Assembly: GCA_029259935.1 (NCBI GenBank)
Contig: JAJDEH010000083.1
Location: forward strand, 1-31,830
DNA length: 31,830 bases
Reading direction: 5' to 3'
DNA from: Planctomycetota bacterium
Lineage (GTDB): Bacteria > Planctomycetota > Planctomycetia > Pirellulales > Pirellulaceae
Below, piece by piece: positions 25,250 to 31,773 of this stretch. The notes beneath the pieces were generated by a model, which saw nothing but the letters and a program-made list of their open reading frames with translations, ran no database searches and was not told the origin of the DNA. The stretch's first letter is position 1. Each line of letters starts with the position of its first letter. The position numbers were made by a program, and so were the translations under genes.

Positions 25250-27541
25250 CTACTTTCGATACACGAAGGAATCCGACGTGAGCAGCGACACCACGAGTGA
25301 CTTGAAACTTCCTTCGCTATCGGCGTAAGCCTGGTCCGCGGCGATCAAGGTAGTTGAATCGCTCATCATTTCGTTGCGTCCCATCCAGTAACGAAAGGCG
25401 TGTCGTACAAAACTTTGCCGCACGCGGGGCGACTTGGCTAAGCGGTGCATCAACTCGTGGGCGTCTTTCACATCGCCGTCAATGGACGGATCACCCGATC
25501 GGATGATCTGCCCGGTCTTCACCACCGGCGCGGTGTTCTTGGGTTTGCCCAGCGACCGCGTGTGGCCCAACCCTTCTTTGTTGCGATGCTGGCCGAAGTC
25601 GTCATACGCTTCGAACGGCAGTCCCAGCGGCTCCATCTTTTGATGGCATTGCCAACAGTAGTCCGCACGCGTTTTTTTCAATCTCTGGCGTAGAGTCTTG
25701 TGGGGATCTTCCGGAACACTGGCGTCCACCGTGATCGGCACATCGGGCACGCTGCCGGCCAGCAAATGCTCGCGAATCCACTTCCCGCGACGAATCGGGT
25801 CGTTGTCGAAATTGCCGGACCAAGCCGCCAACCAAGATGGGTGCGTTAACATTCCGACGCGCTGGCCCGCGGGCATGGGAAACGGCTGCTCAAGCGGATA
25901 GTCCCACGTATCTTCATGCAGGTTGTAAAACCGAATGGTCTTTCGCCAGGTAGGGTTGGCTTGCGGCATCGGCCGCAGACCCTTCATGGTCCGTTCGACG
26001 AAGTAACGATAGTTGACGTCCTTTTTGTTCTCTGGCTTGATCCGTTTGGTGATGTAATCGATCCGTCGGTCGTAGTCGGCCTTGGAACCGGGCCACACGA
26101 CAAAGTACTCTTCGGTGGTAAGCAAATTCTTCAGAACATCTCGATCTTGCCGAACGTGGTACAGCACCAGATCGTCGGCATCCTTGACCAGGTGGCGGGC
26201 GGCAAACTCGCGTCCCGCCCGGTCGCCTTTAAACACGGTTTCGGCGTGGTGATAACCAAAGAACTCGCGAAAGAATCGCAGAATGCGAGGCTTGTCCACG
26301 GCCTCATTCTCCCACATCGCCGTGACGATATCGCGAACATCGTCGCGCGAGTTCAGCTTGCCTTGTTCCGCCAAATCCATTAGCGAGGGAGGCATGGGGC
26401 GTTTGCTTCGATCGTTCTTCTTAGGCGGGCCAAGCAGCAATTTTTCCGGTGATGTATCGGTGAGTGCGTAGGCAATGGCGTAGGCCAGTTCGTACGGCGA
26501 GAGCATGCGCCGGCCATGTTCATCCGTTTCGCCCAACCCGACCTCCATGCGGTAGATCGCCTCGGGCCGGAGCAGTACGGCCATGGCCATGGTCCGCAGC
26601 CCGCGCTGTTTTCCGCCGATGTCAATTGAACGCGTCAGCAGGTTGCCATAAGCGGTTGCTTCTTCTTCACTGGGCGGGCGGCTAAGCACCAGCTTGAACT
26701 CTTCCGCCACCGCGGCATTGATTTGGCCGCCGGTCGGCGCGTTCGGGCTGTCGATGATCGCCAGGAACGATTCCGGCGCGCGGCGATAGAGCTTCTCGAT
26801 CATCGTCTGCGTTTTGCGGTCCTTTTCCATCCGCTTGAAACCGACGGTCTGCATCTGAGCGATTTGCTTGCAGTTCAACAGTAACTGCGAAAGCGTCGCC
26901 GAGTCGGCCTGCATCAAGTCCGCGTAATTGCTGACCAAACCCTTGTCGTCGCCGGCGGTGAAGGGCTTGCTCAGCGGACCGCCCCTGGTCAGTTCCCGCC
27001 CAAAGCCGGTGAGAAGGTTTTCGTAAGCTTGTGGATGCAATCGCCACAACCTTGGCGGGCTGGCAGCGGGGCCCTTCGCCGAGCCATCAAACAACTTTTC
27101 ATGGTTGAGAAAATTGGCGTACGCCGGTTGCCGAAGTTTATGATCGATATCCGATTCGTGTCCGGCGGCGGCCAGCCGTGCCATGACCCAAGACGTGAGT
27201 TTTTCGAGCTGCTCGGCGTTCGGTTGCGGTTCGTCGGCTGGCGGCATCTTGCCGAACTTGAGTACTTCGACAACCTTGTGCCACAGCTTCAAGTCGTCGC
27301 TGGCCAGTTTGTCGGGATCAAGACCCACCAGCGACATGCCGCCTTCGGGTTCATCCGCGGCGTGGCAACTGACGCAATGCTTCGCGAAAAAAGGCGCGAC
27401 GAATGCATCGAACTCGACGGCCGCTTTCGCATCTTCCTCGCCGGCCAACTCCCGAGCCGCCATGGACGTCACGGTCAAAACAAGTAGCCCAACGAGGGAT
27501 CTAAAAAGCAGCGAAGTTTTTCGGAATGTGGCCATATTCAT
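25250..27541 (-). CDS. DUF1592/DUF1588-type planctomycete cytochrome protein
   Basis: 763 residues. A signal-like N-terminus (residues 11-30) is followed by a c-type heme motif CVSCH at 56-60 and the downstream FGKMPPADEPQP, the planctomycete cytochrome domain. The middle has DUF1592-type text (LRPEAIYRMEVG, LSPYELAYAIAYALTDTSP, RILRFFREFFGYHHAE). DUF1588 follows (GMLTHPSWLAAWSGNFDNDPIRRGKWIREHLL), with a second CxxCH, CWQCH at 629-633, then MEPLGLPFEAYDDFG. The C-terminal DUF1585-like part has SPRVRQSFVRHAFRYWMGRNE. Function is unknown; probably an exported redox protein. Such genes usually sit beside a DUF1552 gene, which is absent here; an ApbE gene follows instead. ATG codons at 27541 and 27535 are both possible and neither has a clear ribosome site. 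Confidence 0.92.
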   Translation of the reverse strand: MNMATFRKTSLLFRSLVGLLVLTVTSMAARELAGEEDAKAAVEFDAFVAPFFAKHCVSCHAADEPEGGMSLVGLDPDKLASDDLKLWHKVVEVLKFGKMPPADEPQPNAEQLEKLTSWVMARLAAAGHESDIDHKLRQPAYANFLNHEKLFDGSAKGPAASPPRLWRLHPQAYENLLTGFGRELTRGGPLSKPFTAGDDKGLVSNYADLMQADSATLSQLLLNCKQIAQMQTVGFKRMEKDRKTQTMIEKLYRRAPESFLAIIDSPNAPTGGQINAAVAEEFKLVLSRPPSEEEATAYGNLLTRSIDIGGKQRGLRTMAMAVLLRPEAIYRMEVGLGETDEHGRRMLSPYELAYAIAYALTDTSPEKLLLGPPKKNDRSKRPMPPSLMDLAEQGKLNSRDDVRDIVTAMWENEAVDKPRILRFFREFFGYHHAETVFKGDRAGREFAARHLVKDADDLVLYHVRQDRDVLKNLLTTEEYFVVWPGSKADYDRRIDYITKRIKPENKKDVNYRYFVERTMKGLRPMPQANPTWRKTIRFYNLHEDTWDYPLEQPFPMPAGQRVGMLTHPSWLAAWSGNFDNDPIRRGKWIREHLLAGSVPDVPITVDASVPEDPHKTLRQRLKKTRADYCWQCHQKMEPLGLPFEAYDDFGQHRNKEGLGHTRSLGKPKNTAPVVKTGQIIRSGDPSIDGDVKDAHELMHRLAKSPRVRQSFVRHAFRYWMGRNEMMSDSTTLIAADQAYADSEGSFKSLVVSLLTSDSFVYRK

Positions 27542-27660
27542 GTTTCATAGTTTGACAAGGATTCGTCGCGCTCACCAGTCAAAACCCATACGGCCGCTGG
27601 CGCGAAGCAGGGCTGCCGCAACGGACAAAGAACCGCTCGATCAAGCTCTGAGAATCGCCT

Positions 27661-27673
27661 CCCGCAAAGCGGG
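27661..27673. repeat. Short hairpin CCCGC-AAA-GCGGG
   Basis: A perfect five-base GC stem with a three-base loop, in the spacer upstream of the cytochrome gene. No T-tract follows on either strand. Confidence 0.4.
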
Positions 27674-27810
27674 GCAACTCGACGAGTGTAACATACGAGC
27701 GATTGCCGAATGGATGCCGTTTGGTTCTTCATGAAATTGCCCCAAAAGATGCCGCGCCAAGGAGTTACCGCAACACGGTGTCGTTCCTGCCCTAGTGAAA
27801 TCGAATCCCA

Positions 27811-27836
27811 AAACGCTTGCAATTCGGCAAGCGTTT
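27811..27836 (-). terminator. Strong hairpin, possible terminator for the methyltransferase locus
   Basis: AAACGCTTGC (27811-27820) pairs perfectly with GCAAGCGTTT (27827-27836) around AATTCG. Flanking CCCA and TGGG can extend the stem across a bulge. On the minus strand the stem ends in GTTTT. It lies between the methyltransferase remnant and the cytochrome gene, both minus-strand. Confidence 0.5.
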
Positions 27837-27893
27837 CAACTGGGTAAGCGCATACGTCTCGCGCCTCGGCGAGCCGGTGTCTCAAAACATGCC

Positions 27894-27910
27894 CCGTCTA
27901 AGCGAGACGG
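27894..27910. repeat. Hairpin CCGTCT-AAGCG-AGACGG
   Basis: A perfect six-base stem with a five-base loop in a gene-free stretch. No role is evident. Confidence 0.4.
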
Positions 27911-28092
27911 CAATCACCTGCCCTCTTCCCTCCATTTTACAAAATCCAGTGCAACCGGTACACCATTAATTTGCTGGAGGATGGCAACTCGCGAGGTCCG
28001 GTGCATCGCCTAGAAGCAACGCGGCCACGCCACGCGTGACTCGCCAAGAGACAAGATATTGCGGCGGATCGCTGGTGCGTGCTCATCCCGTT

Positions 28093-28173
28093 AATCTTGT
28101 TCATCCTGTCTCAAAAAACAACAAAAGTTTTCGGCTTTGGGTTTAGCGACATGATAAACAGGATTGACAAGAT
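28093..28173. repeat. Imperfect inverted repeat flanking an A-rich centre
   Basis: The left arm AATCTTGTTCATCCTGTC (28093-28110) and the right arm AACAGGATTGACAAGAT (28157-28173) are imperfect inverted repeats. Variants of ATCCTGT/ACAGGAT with neighbouring ATCTTGT are familiar from planctomycete spacers, which is memory rather than a search. Confidence 0.55.
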
Positions 28174-28362
28174 ATGACTTCTCCCCAAGAAACCAAACCA
28201 ACCGACTCAAACAAGCCCACAAAACACGAACTCATAAAAATAATCACAAGCTCGAGAAAAATAACCCTGCGCGCTACTGGACAGAAAAAAACATATAGAT
28301 GTAATCCCGCATTTCGTGACACGGAGTTCCTGATTGGCGACAGCGAATTCCAGCTACGCAAT

Positions 28363-29160
28363 TCAATGAAGCTTTGTGGCCTTTGTTACGATGGACGTGG
28401 GGATGTATTCGGAAATCGGCCATTCCGACCAGCAGGCTTCAAACAACCCCGTAATCGCTAGACCGGCGTCAATCTGACCGCCGACCTGATCCGTCAGCGT
28501 ATGGCCGAAACAGAACGGCTCGTCGTCAAGACGCGCCTGCCTCTGCTCGGAAGAAAGACTGGCAAGATCAGAATACGGAATCTTATAACAGACTTTGAAT
28601 TCGCCTTAATCCATCAGTTGAGCGTCGAACAGGTAAACAATCGGATTGACGATCCCTGATAGCAAGTTGGCTCCGGGCTTCATGACTCGTGCCGCTTCCT
28701 TCCAGACCGGCAGTACAGTGGGAACGAAGCAGTTAGAACAGGGATGCACAATCAAGTCGAAAGAGTCGTTTTCCAACGCCGAAAGGTCAGCCATGTCGCC
28801 TTGCACCAGATCGATTGCCAAGCCTTCACGGTCAGCCACGAATTGGTCTTGAGCCAATTGAGCTGGCGAATTGTCAAGCACGGTAACAATGGCTCCAGCC
28901 GCCGCGAGGATTGGAGCCTGTTGGCCTCCGCTACCGGCAAGGCAAAGAACTTTGCTGGCACTCGCGCGGAAATCGGGAAACCACTCACGAGGAATGGGCT
29001 TCTCGGGCACGAGAAAGATCCGCCAGTCATCATTGCGGGCGCGCTGAATCTCATCCGCTGAAACAGGAATCGTCCAGCGGTCCTTCTTTCGAACCAGGCT
29101 GTCCCATGCTGCACGGTTGTAAGCAACGATGTCGTCCGCTGGATCGAGGTTTGGGTTCAT
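28363..29160 (-). pseudogene. Class I SAM-dependent methyltransferase interrupted by one in-frame TAA
   Basis: The first 184 codons read as a methyltransferase: DDIVAYNRAAWDSLV, then PREWFPDF and the SAM-binding motif VLCLAGSGGQQAPILAAAGA, DNSPAQLAQDQ, LVQGDMADLS, FDLIVHPCSNCFVP and WKEAARVMKPGANLLSG, ending FDAQLMD before TAA at 28606-28608. The same frame then continues for 80 codons without another stop to TGA at 28363: GEFKVCYKIPYSDLASLS, FCFGHTLTDQVGGQIDAG, LAITGLFEA and ISEYIPTSIVTKATK. I recognise this as the normal C-terminus of such enzymes (family text: PYSDL, FGHTLEDQIGGQLDAGF, TGFYED, IATRA). So a single sense-to-TAA change cut the protein; frame and coding character are intact on both sides. 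ATG 29160 begins MNPNLDPADD; upstream open frame is repeat DNA. Readthrough or a sequencing error cannot be excluded. Confidence 0.85.
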
Positions 29161-29203
29161 TGCTTGCAGGATTAACTTGAATGAAAACGGACGGGGTGGC
29201 ACG

Positions 29204-29261
29204 GCTGGCTTGTCCAGCAGTGGGTATTCTCGCATCACTGGGCACTGCTGGACAAGCCAGC
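29204..29261. repeat. 19-bp perfect inverted repeat
   Basis: The left arm is 29204-29222 and the right arm CACTGCTGGACAAGCCAGC is 29243-29261, with a 20-base loop. GC-rich and directly next to the tandem array. I associate this palindrome with repeats scattered in planctomycete genomes, unverified here. Confidence 0.85.
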
Positions 29262-29272
29262 AAGTAGCACCC

Positions 29273-29356
29273 GCGCTCGGAGACCCGGCTGACGCGCTCG
29301 GAGACCCGACTGACGTGCTTCGAGACCCAACTGACGACCCGGATGACCCGACTAGT
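29273..29356. repeat. Tandem array of 21-bp units, about four copies
   Basis: Units start at 29273, 29294, 29315 and 29336. The first two differ by one base and the others diverge progressively. The unit begins GCGCTCGGAGACCCGACT. The same unit forms a second array at 31622-31769. A 21-bp period keeps all frames open, which explains the spurious ORFs on both strands. Confidence 0.9.
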
Positions 29357-29448
29357 CGGTAGGTCATGCTCTGCCGGAAACGAGTCAGATTCGGCGACGC
29401 CTCGGTTCGCAATTGCAGGAAGGTTCTGGACAAGCCACGCCGCACTCA

Positions 29449-29465
29449 GTCACGCACAGCGTGAC
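29449..29465 (-). terminator. Hairpin directly after the TIGR03067 gene
   Basis: GTCACGC (29449-29455) and GCGTGAC (29459-29465) form a perfect seven-base stem with a three-base loop, five bases beyond the stop codon. No clear T-tract follows on the minus strand; it may be a rho-independent-like stop or a dispersed palindrome. Confidence 0.5.
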
Positions 29466-29470
29466 CTTCC

Positions 29471-29914
29471 TTACTCCTTGACGCGCTTGTAGACGATGAC
29501 CCCACTTTTTGAACCGGGTTCGCTCTTGATCGCTTTGGGGCGCTCACCGTCTCCAATCGAGGTGCAGATTTTCAATGTGTCACCGTCCAGTTGATAGAGT
29601 CCCGCGAGCAGAACCGTGTCGGTCTTCAAGCCGATCATGTCGATGGTCTTCGGCTTACTCGTGGGATCCACCTTGATACGGAATTCGAGTAGCGGCTTCG
29701 CGGCGCCTTTGAAGGAGACAGCATAGTGATCTCCTTTGATCGTATATCGCTTGATTTCCCGCAGCGATTCGGGTGTGTTTTTCCCTTCCTGGGTATTGTC
29801 AACGATTACCCAGGTGCCTTGGAGTTTGTCTAGCTCCTGCTTGACGGGGTCATCTTTCGGAGTATCGCTGGCGAGGAGAAACCCAGCGACGACGAGAGTA
29901 AGTGTTCCAGTCAT
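29471..29914 (-). CDS. TIGR03067 domain-containing protein
   Basis: 147 residues. The N-terminus is hydrophobic (TGTLTLVVAGFLLASD), a probable signal or lipoprotein-like leader without a Cys. The rest matches the TIGR03067 pattern of planctomycetes: ELDKLQGTWVIVDNTQEGK, YTIKGDHYAVSF, RIKVDPTSKPKTIDMIG, LAGLYQLDGDTLKICTSIGDGERP and final VIVYKRVK. This family is a small lipocalin-like beta barrel of unknown function that is strongly expanded in this phylum. AAGGAGGT six bases before the ATG is the best ribosome site in the window. It is at full family length and looks intact. Confidence 0.9.
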   Translation of the reverse strand: MTGTLTLVVAGFLLASDTPKDDPVKQELDKLQGTWVIVDNTQEGKNTPESLREIKRYTIKGDHYAVSFKGAAKPLLEFRIKVDPTSKPKTIDMIGLKTDTVLLAGLYQLDGDTLKICTSIGDGERPKAIKSEPGSKSGVIVYKRVKE

Positions 29915-29952
29915 TAACGACCTCCTTGTAACAGGGTGGCGTCCTACTCGTG

Positions 29953-29968
29953 CGGCAGAACGCTGCCG
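29953..29968. repeat. Hairpin CGGCAG-AACG-CTGCCG next to GTTATGC
   Basis: A six-base perfect stem with a four-base loop lies between the unknown exported gene and the TIGR03067 gene. GTTATGC (29968-29974, plus strand) abuts it, so the minus strand reads GCATAAC shortly after the stop of the gene ending at 29985. That heptamer resembles an integron core site, but the second half of an attC is missing. Confidence 0.45.
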
Positions 29969-29984
29969 TTATGCTATTTGGATT

Positions 29985-30758
29985 CTAGTTGATGTAAATT
30001 CTGATCTGTTTGTCCTTCATTCGTGTAAATTGGAATTCGTGTGGCAACGGCTTCAAATAAAGCGATGGTGTTTTCAAATAGAACAGGTCCCCATCGCGTT
30101 CGAGGTCACTGTTGTACTTCGCGAAATCGTACTCGCCGCGGATTTCTTTCGAGATTTTGTCGGCGTATTTACAATCGTTCACCGGTACGAATAGCAGAAA
30201 CTTAAATGTGTCCTTAAAGTGAACGTGGGTTCCAGTAACGGCGTTAGCGGCATCAAAGTTCTTCAGTTTCGCAATTGCGTCGAATAGCACGTTGTTCTTG
30301 ACCGAGAAAGCGAAAGGAAATGTATTCACCTTTAGGCCGGCCTTGCCACGATTCGCGTCGGAACCGTCGCGATACTTCCCTATCGTATCCTGTGCGGCGT
30401 AGCCCGTTCGGTTACCGACATGGGTGGCAATAACTGTGACGAGTCGCCGCTCTTTGAGCACGTCCAGAAAAAACTTGGCGTCTGCCTTCGTTTTGTCCAA
30501 AAGGGATTTGTCTGCCGCGTGTTTTAGTACTTCCTTTTCGTCCTTCTTCAAATACCCGATTAGGTACATTTGGTGTTCAGTGTGCTCGTGCCGCCCACCT
30601 TCTTTCTTGAATAGGCATACGATGTCCAGACGGGAGTTTGCTCCGTGCGTGATTGTCGTCGAGGCAATGTACGATTCCCAAACCGGGGGATCGCGTTGTG
30701 CATAAACGTATGATGATAAAGTGAATTCAGCCGCAAGACACAACAACAAGTACTTCAT
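29985..30758 (-). CDS. Exported protein of unknown function
   Basis: 257 residues from ATG 30758. The N-terminus (KYLLLCLAAEFTLSSYVYAQ) is a signal peptide. The mature part has no family I recognise. It begins RDPPVWESYIASTTITHGANS and goes on with charged helical stretches (KKDEKEVLKHAADKSLLDKTK), ERRLVTVIATHVGNRTGYA, and C-terminal KTPSLYLKPLPHEFQFTR. An open extension to 30872 reads through the attC-like repeat and is rejected. GGGATAG eight bases before the ATG is a modest ribosome site. The gene follows the attC-like structure at 30777-30867, so it may be a cassette or former cassette. Codon use is less GC-rich than that of the core genes, a sign of transfer. Confidence 0.7.
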   Translation of the reverse strand: MKYLLLCLAAEFTLSSYVYAQRDPPVWESYIASTTITHGANSRLDIVCLFKKEGGRHEHTEHQMYLIGYLKKDEKEVLKHAADKSLLDKTKADAKFFLDVLKERRLVTVIATHVGNRTGYAAQDTIGKYRDGSDANRGKAGLKVNTFPFAFSVKNNVLFDAIAKLKNFDAANAVTGTHVHFKDTFKFLLFVPVNDCKYADKISKEIRGEYDFAKYNSDLERDGDLFYLKTPSLYLKPLPHEFQFTRMKDKQIRIYIN

Positions 30759-30776
30759 TTGACTATCCCAGTAAGA

Positions 30777-30867
30777 GCAGAACGCCTGAGCTAACCGGGC
30801 GGCGGCCAGCGACGTTGATTTCAGATTGCGCGCCCAACCGCCGCTCCGGTTGAGCGATTTGATATGC
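30777..30867 (-). mobile_element. attC-like site (possible integron cassette recombination site)
   Basis: On the minus strand this begins five bases after the stop of the 158-residue gene. It has an outer heptamer GCATATC (30867-30861), then CAAATCGCTCAACCGGAGCGGC, a centre of about 30 bases, the returning arm CCGCCGCCCGGTT, and the outer heptamer GTTCTGC (30783-30777). The inner arms (30838-30851 and 30793-30805) pair over 13 bases with one extra base on one side, like the extrahelical bases of attC. Length (91 bp) and position right after the gene fit. The core heptamers are imperfect: consensus is RYYYAAC and GTTRRRY, here GCATATC and GTTCTGC. No integrase gene is in the window. Confidence 0.5.
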
Positions 30868-30872
30868 GGCAT

Positions 30873-31349
30873 TTATTCAGTACGGGGAACGATCGTCCGA
30901 GAAAACTCCTTGCTTGGAAATTCACCGCATCGAATCACAAAGTCAGACTGAAACTTAATGTCTTTTCGCTTCAGAACGCCACTTTGCGATAGCCCCTCCT
31001 CAAGAGCTGTCCACGCTTCTTCAAGTAGCTGTTTTGCTCTTTCGTCCGTTTCGCAGCAATCCTCTTCCATTCTTTCAATCGCGATTTCCAATCGCAGGCT
31101 GTGCTTTTGAGGGACGCAGTGCGGATAAAAATTGAATCCAAGATCTGGCAGGACTTCCACATCGAGCCCGTGAATCACACGCCCAGACAGTTCATCAAAG
31201 ACTCGATTCCACATCATTGCTGTCGCAGCCGCAATGGATGACCAATCCTTGTGCGTAATATGCAGTTGCACGGCGTTCATCCCGTCGATCGTGAATTCTT
31301 CCCACGTGACATGGGAGTCGCTCGTTGGCGTGATCTTGCTTTTTCCCAT
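30873..31349 (-). CDS. Hypothetical protein in a cassette-like setting
   Basis: 158 residues, no signal peptide, no family recognised. It is acidic and mixed alpha/beta, with VTWEEFTIDGMNAVQLHIT near the start, RVIHGLDVEVLPDLGFNFYP in the middle, a helical charged stretch with two Cys (IERMEEDCCETDERAKQLLE) and a basic end (LKRKDIKFQSDFVIRC). GGGG about ten bases before the ATG is a weak ribosome site. It is the only gene between two complementary 11-bp sequences (30861-30871 and 31376-31386) and is followed immediately by the attC-like site, the layout of an integron gene cassette. Cassette genes are typically small, single and unrelated to known families, as here. Confidence 0.65.
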   Translation of the reverse strand: MGKSKITPTSDSHVTWEEFTIDGMNAVQLHITHKDWSSIAAATAMMWNRVFDELSGRVIHGLDVEVLPDLGFNFYPHCVPQKHSLRLEIAIERMEEDCCETDERAKQLLEEAWTALEEGLSQSGVLKRKDIKFQSDFVIRCGEFPSKEFSRTIVPRTE

Positions 31350-31621
31350 GGCGAAACCCCATTAGCTGAGTTTGGTGCCGCATATCTTAATTAATTCACC
31401 GGGAAAAAACCGGGGTCATACTCTTCCAGGCGGTGTTACCCTGGAAGTCGTTCGGTATTACCTGGGAAGTTGACCGCCTTCGGCATCCCCCCGGTGTACT
31501 TTATTTCCCCGGTATTTTCCAGGAAGTACCGTGGTTTTTTCTCCGATCATGGCGAATTGGCAACAAAACTCAATTCGTTCGGCCAGAATCATTCCTGGCG
31601 AAGCCCGACGATCCGACTGAA
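31350..31621. other. Non-coding spacer with short direct and inverted repeats
   Basis: TGCCGCATATC at 31376-31386 is the inverse of 30861-30871. CTTCCAGG (31423-31430) and CCTGGAAG (31440-31447) form a hairpin. CGGTGTTACCCTGGAAGT (about 31431-31448) and CGGTATTACCTGGGAAGT (about 31453-31470) are near-identical direct repeats, with a looser inverted version at 31510-31530. No gene is supported. Confidence 0.6.
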
Positions 31622-31769
31622 GACCCGGATTACCCGACTGGCGCGCTCCGAGACCCGGCTGACGCGCTCCGAGACCCGACTGACGTGCCCGATGACCCGA
31701 CTGGCGCGCTCGGAGACCCGACTGACGTGCCCGATGACCCGACTGGCGCGGCTTGGAGATCCGGCTGAC
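31622..31769. repeat. Tandem array of 21-bp units, about seven copies
   Basis: Units start at 31622, 31643, 31664, 31685, 31706, 31727 and 31748. Two subtypes alternate in the second half: GCGCTCGGAGACCCGACT-type and GTGCCCGATGACCCGACT-type, so a 42-bp higher-order period has begun to form. The last unit carries an extra base and mismatches, as array ends often do. It is the same family as the array at 29273-29356. Confidence 0.9.
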
Positions 31770-31773
31770 GTGC

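Larger units (their letters stand above)
27542..28362. other. 821-bp intergenic region with hairpins and an A-rich patch, no convincing gene
   Basis: Short open frames on both strands have no ribosome sites and no family resemblance. The region holds hairpins at 27661-27673, 27811-27836 and 27894-27910 and an imperfect inverted repeat at 28093-28173. The stretch 28110-28310 is visibly richer in A and T than the surroundings. The promoter of the minus-strand cytochrome gene should lie in 27542-27750. Confidence 0.6.
29161..29470. other. 310-bp repeat-rich spacer
   Basis: The methyltransferase frame stays open through this stretch on the minus strand, but it consists of an inverted repeat (29204-29261), four 21-bp tandem units (29273-29356) and a terminator-like hairpin (29449-29465). 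CTGGACAAGCCA from the inverted repeat recurs at about 29427-29438. I take it as non-coding. Confidence 0.7.

Noticed and set aside
27538..27885. 115-codon minus-strand ORF before the cytochrome gene
   Set aside because: TTG start, no ribosome site, runs through hairpins, no recognisable domain.
27841..27960. Possible tRNA because of several short stems
   Set aside because: No cloverleaf with T-loop GTTCRA and acceptor pairing can be drawn on either strand.
28174..28461. 95-codon plus-strand ORF
   Set aside because: Its second half is antisense to the methyltransferase C-terminus, which reads as real protein; the first half is A-rich spacer with no family resemblance.
29273..29356. CRISPR array
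   Set aside because: The units are contiguous 21-bp tandem repeats without spacers, and no cas genes are present.
29161..29445. N-terminal extension of the methyltransferase
   Set aside because: It runs through an inverted repeat and tandem repeat units; the family sequence starts at MNPNLDPADD (29160).
30759..30872. N-terminal extension of the exported unknown protein
   Set aside because: It is translation of the attC-like palindrome; the signal peptide begins at ATG 30758.
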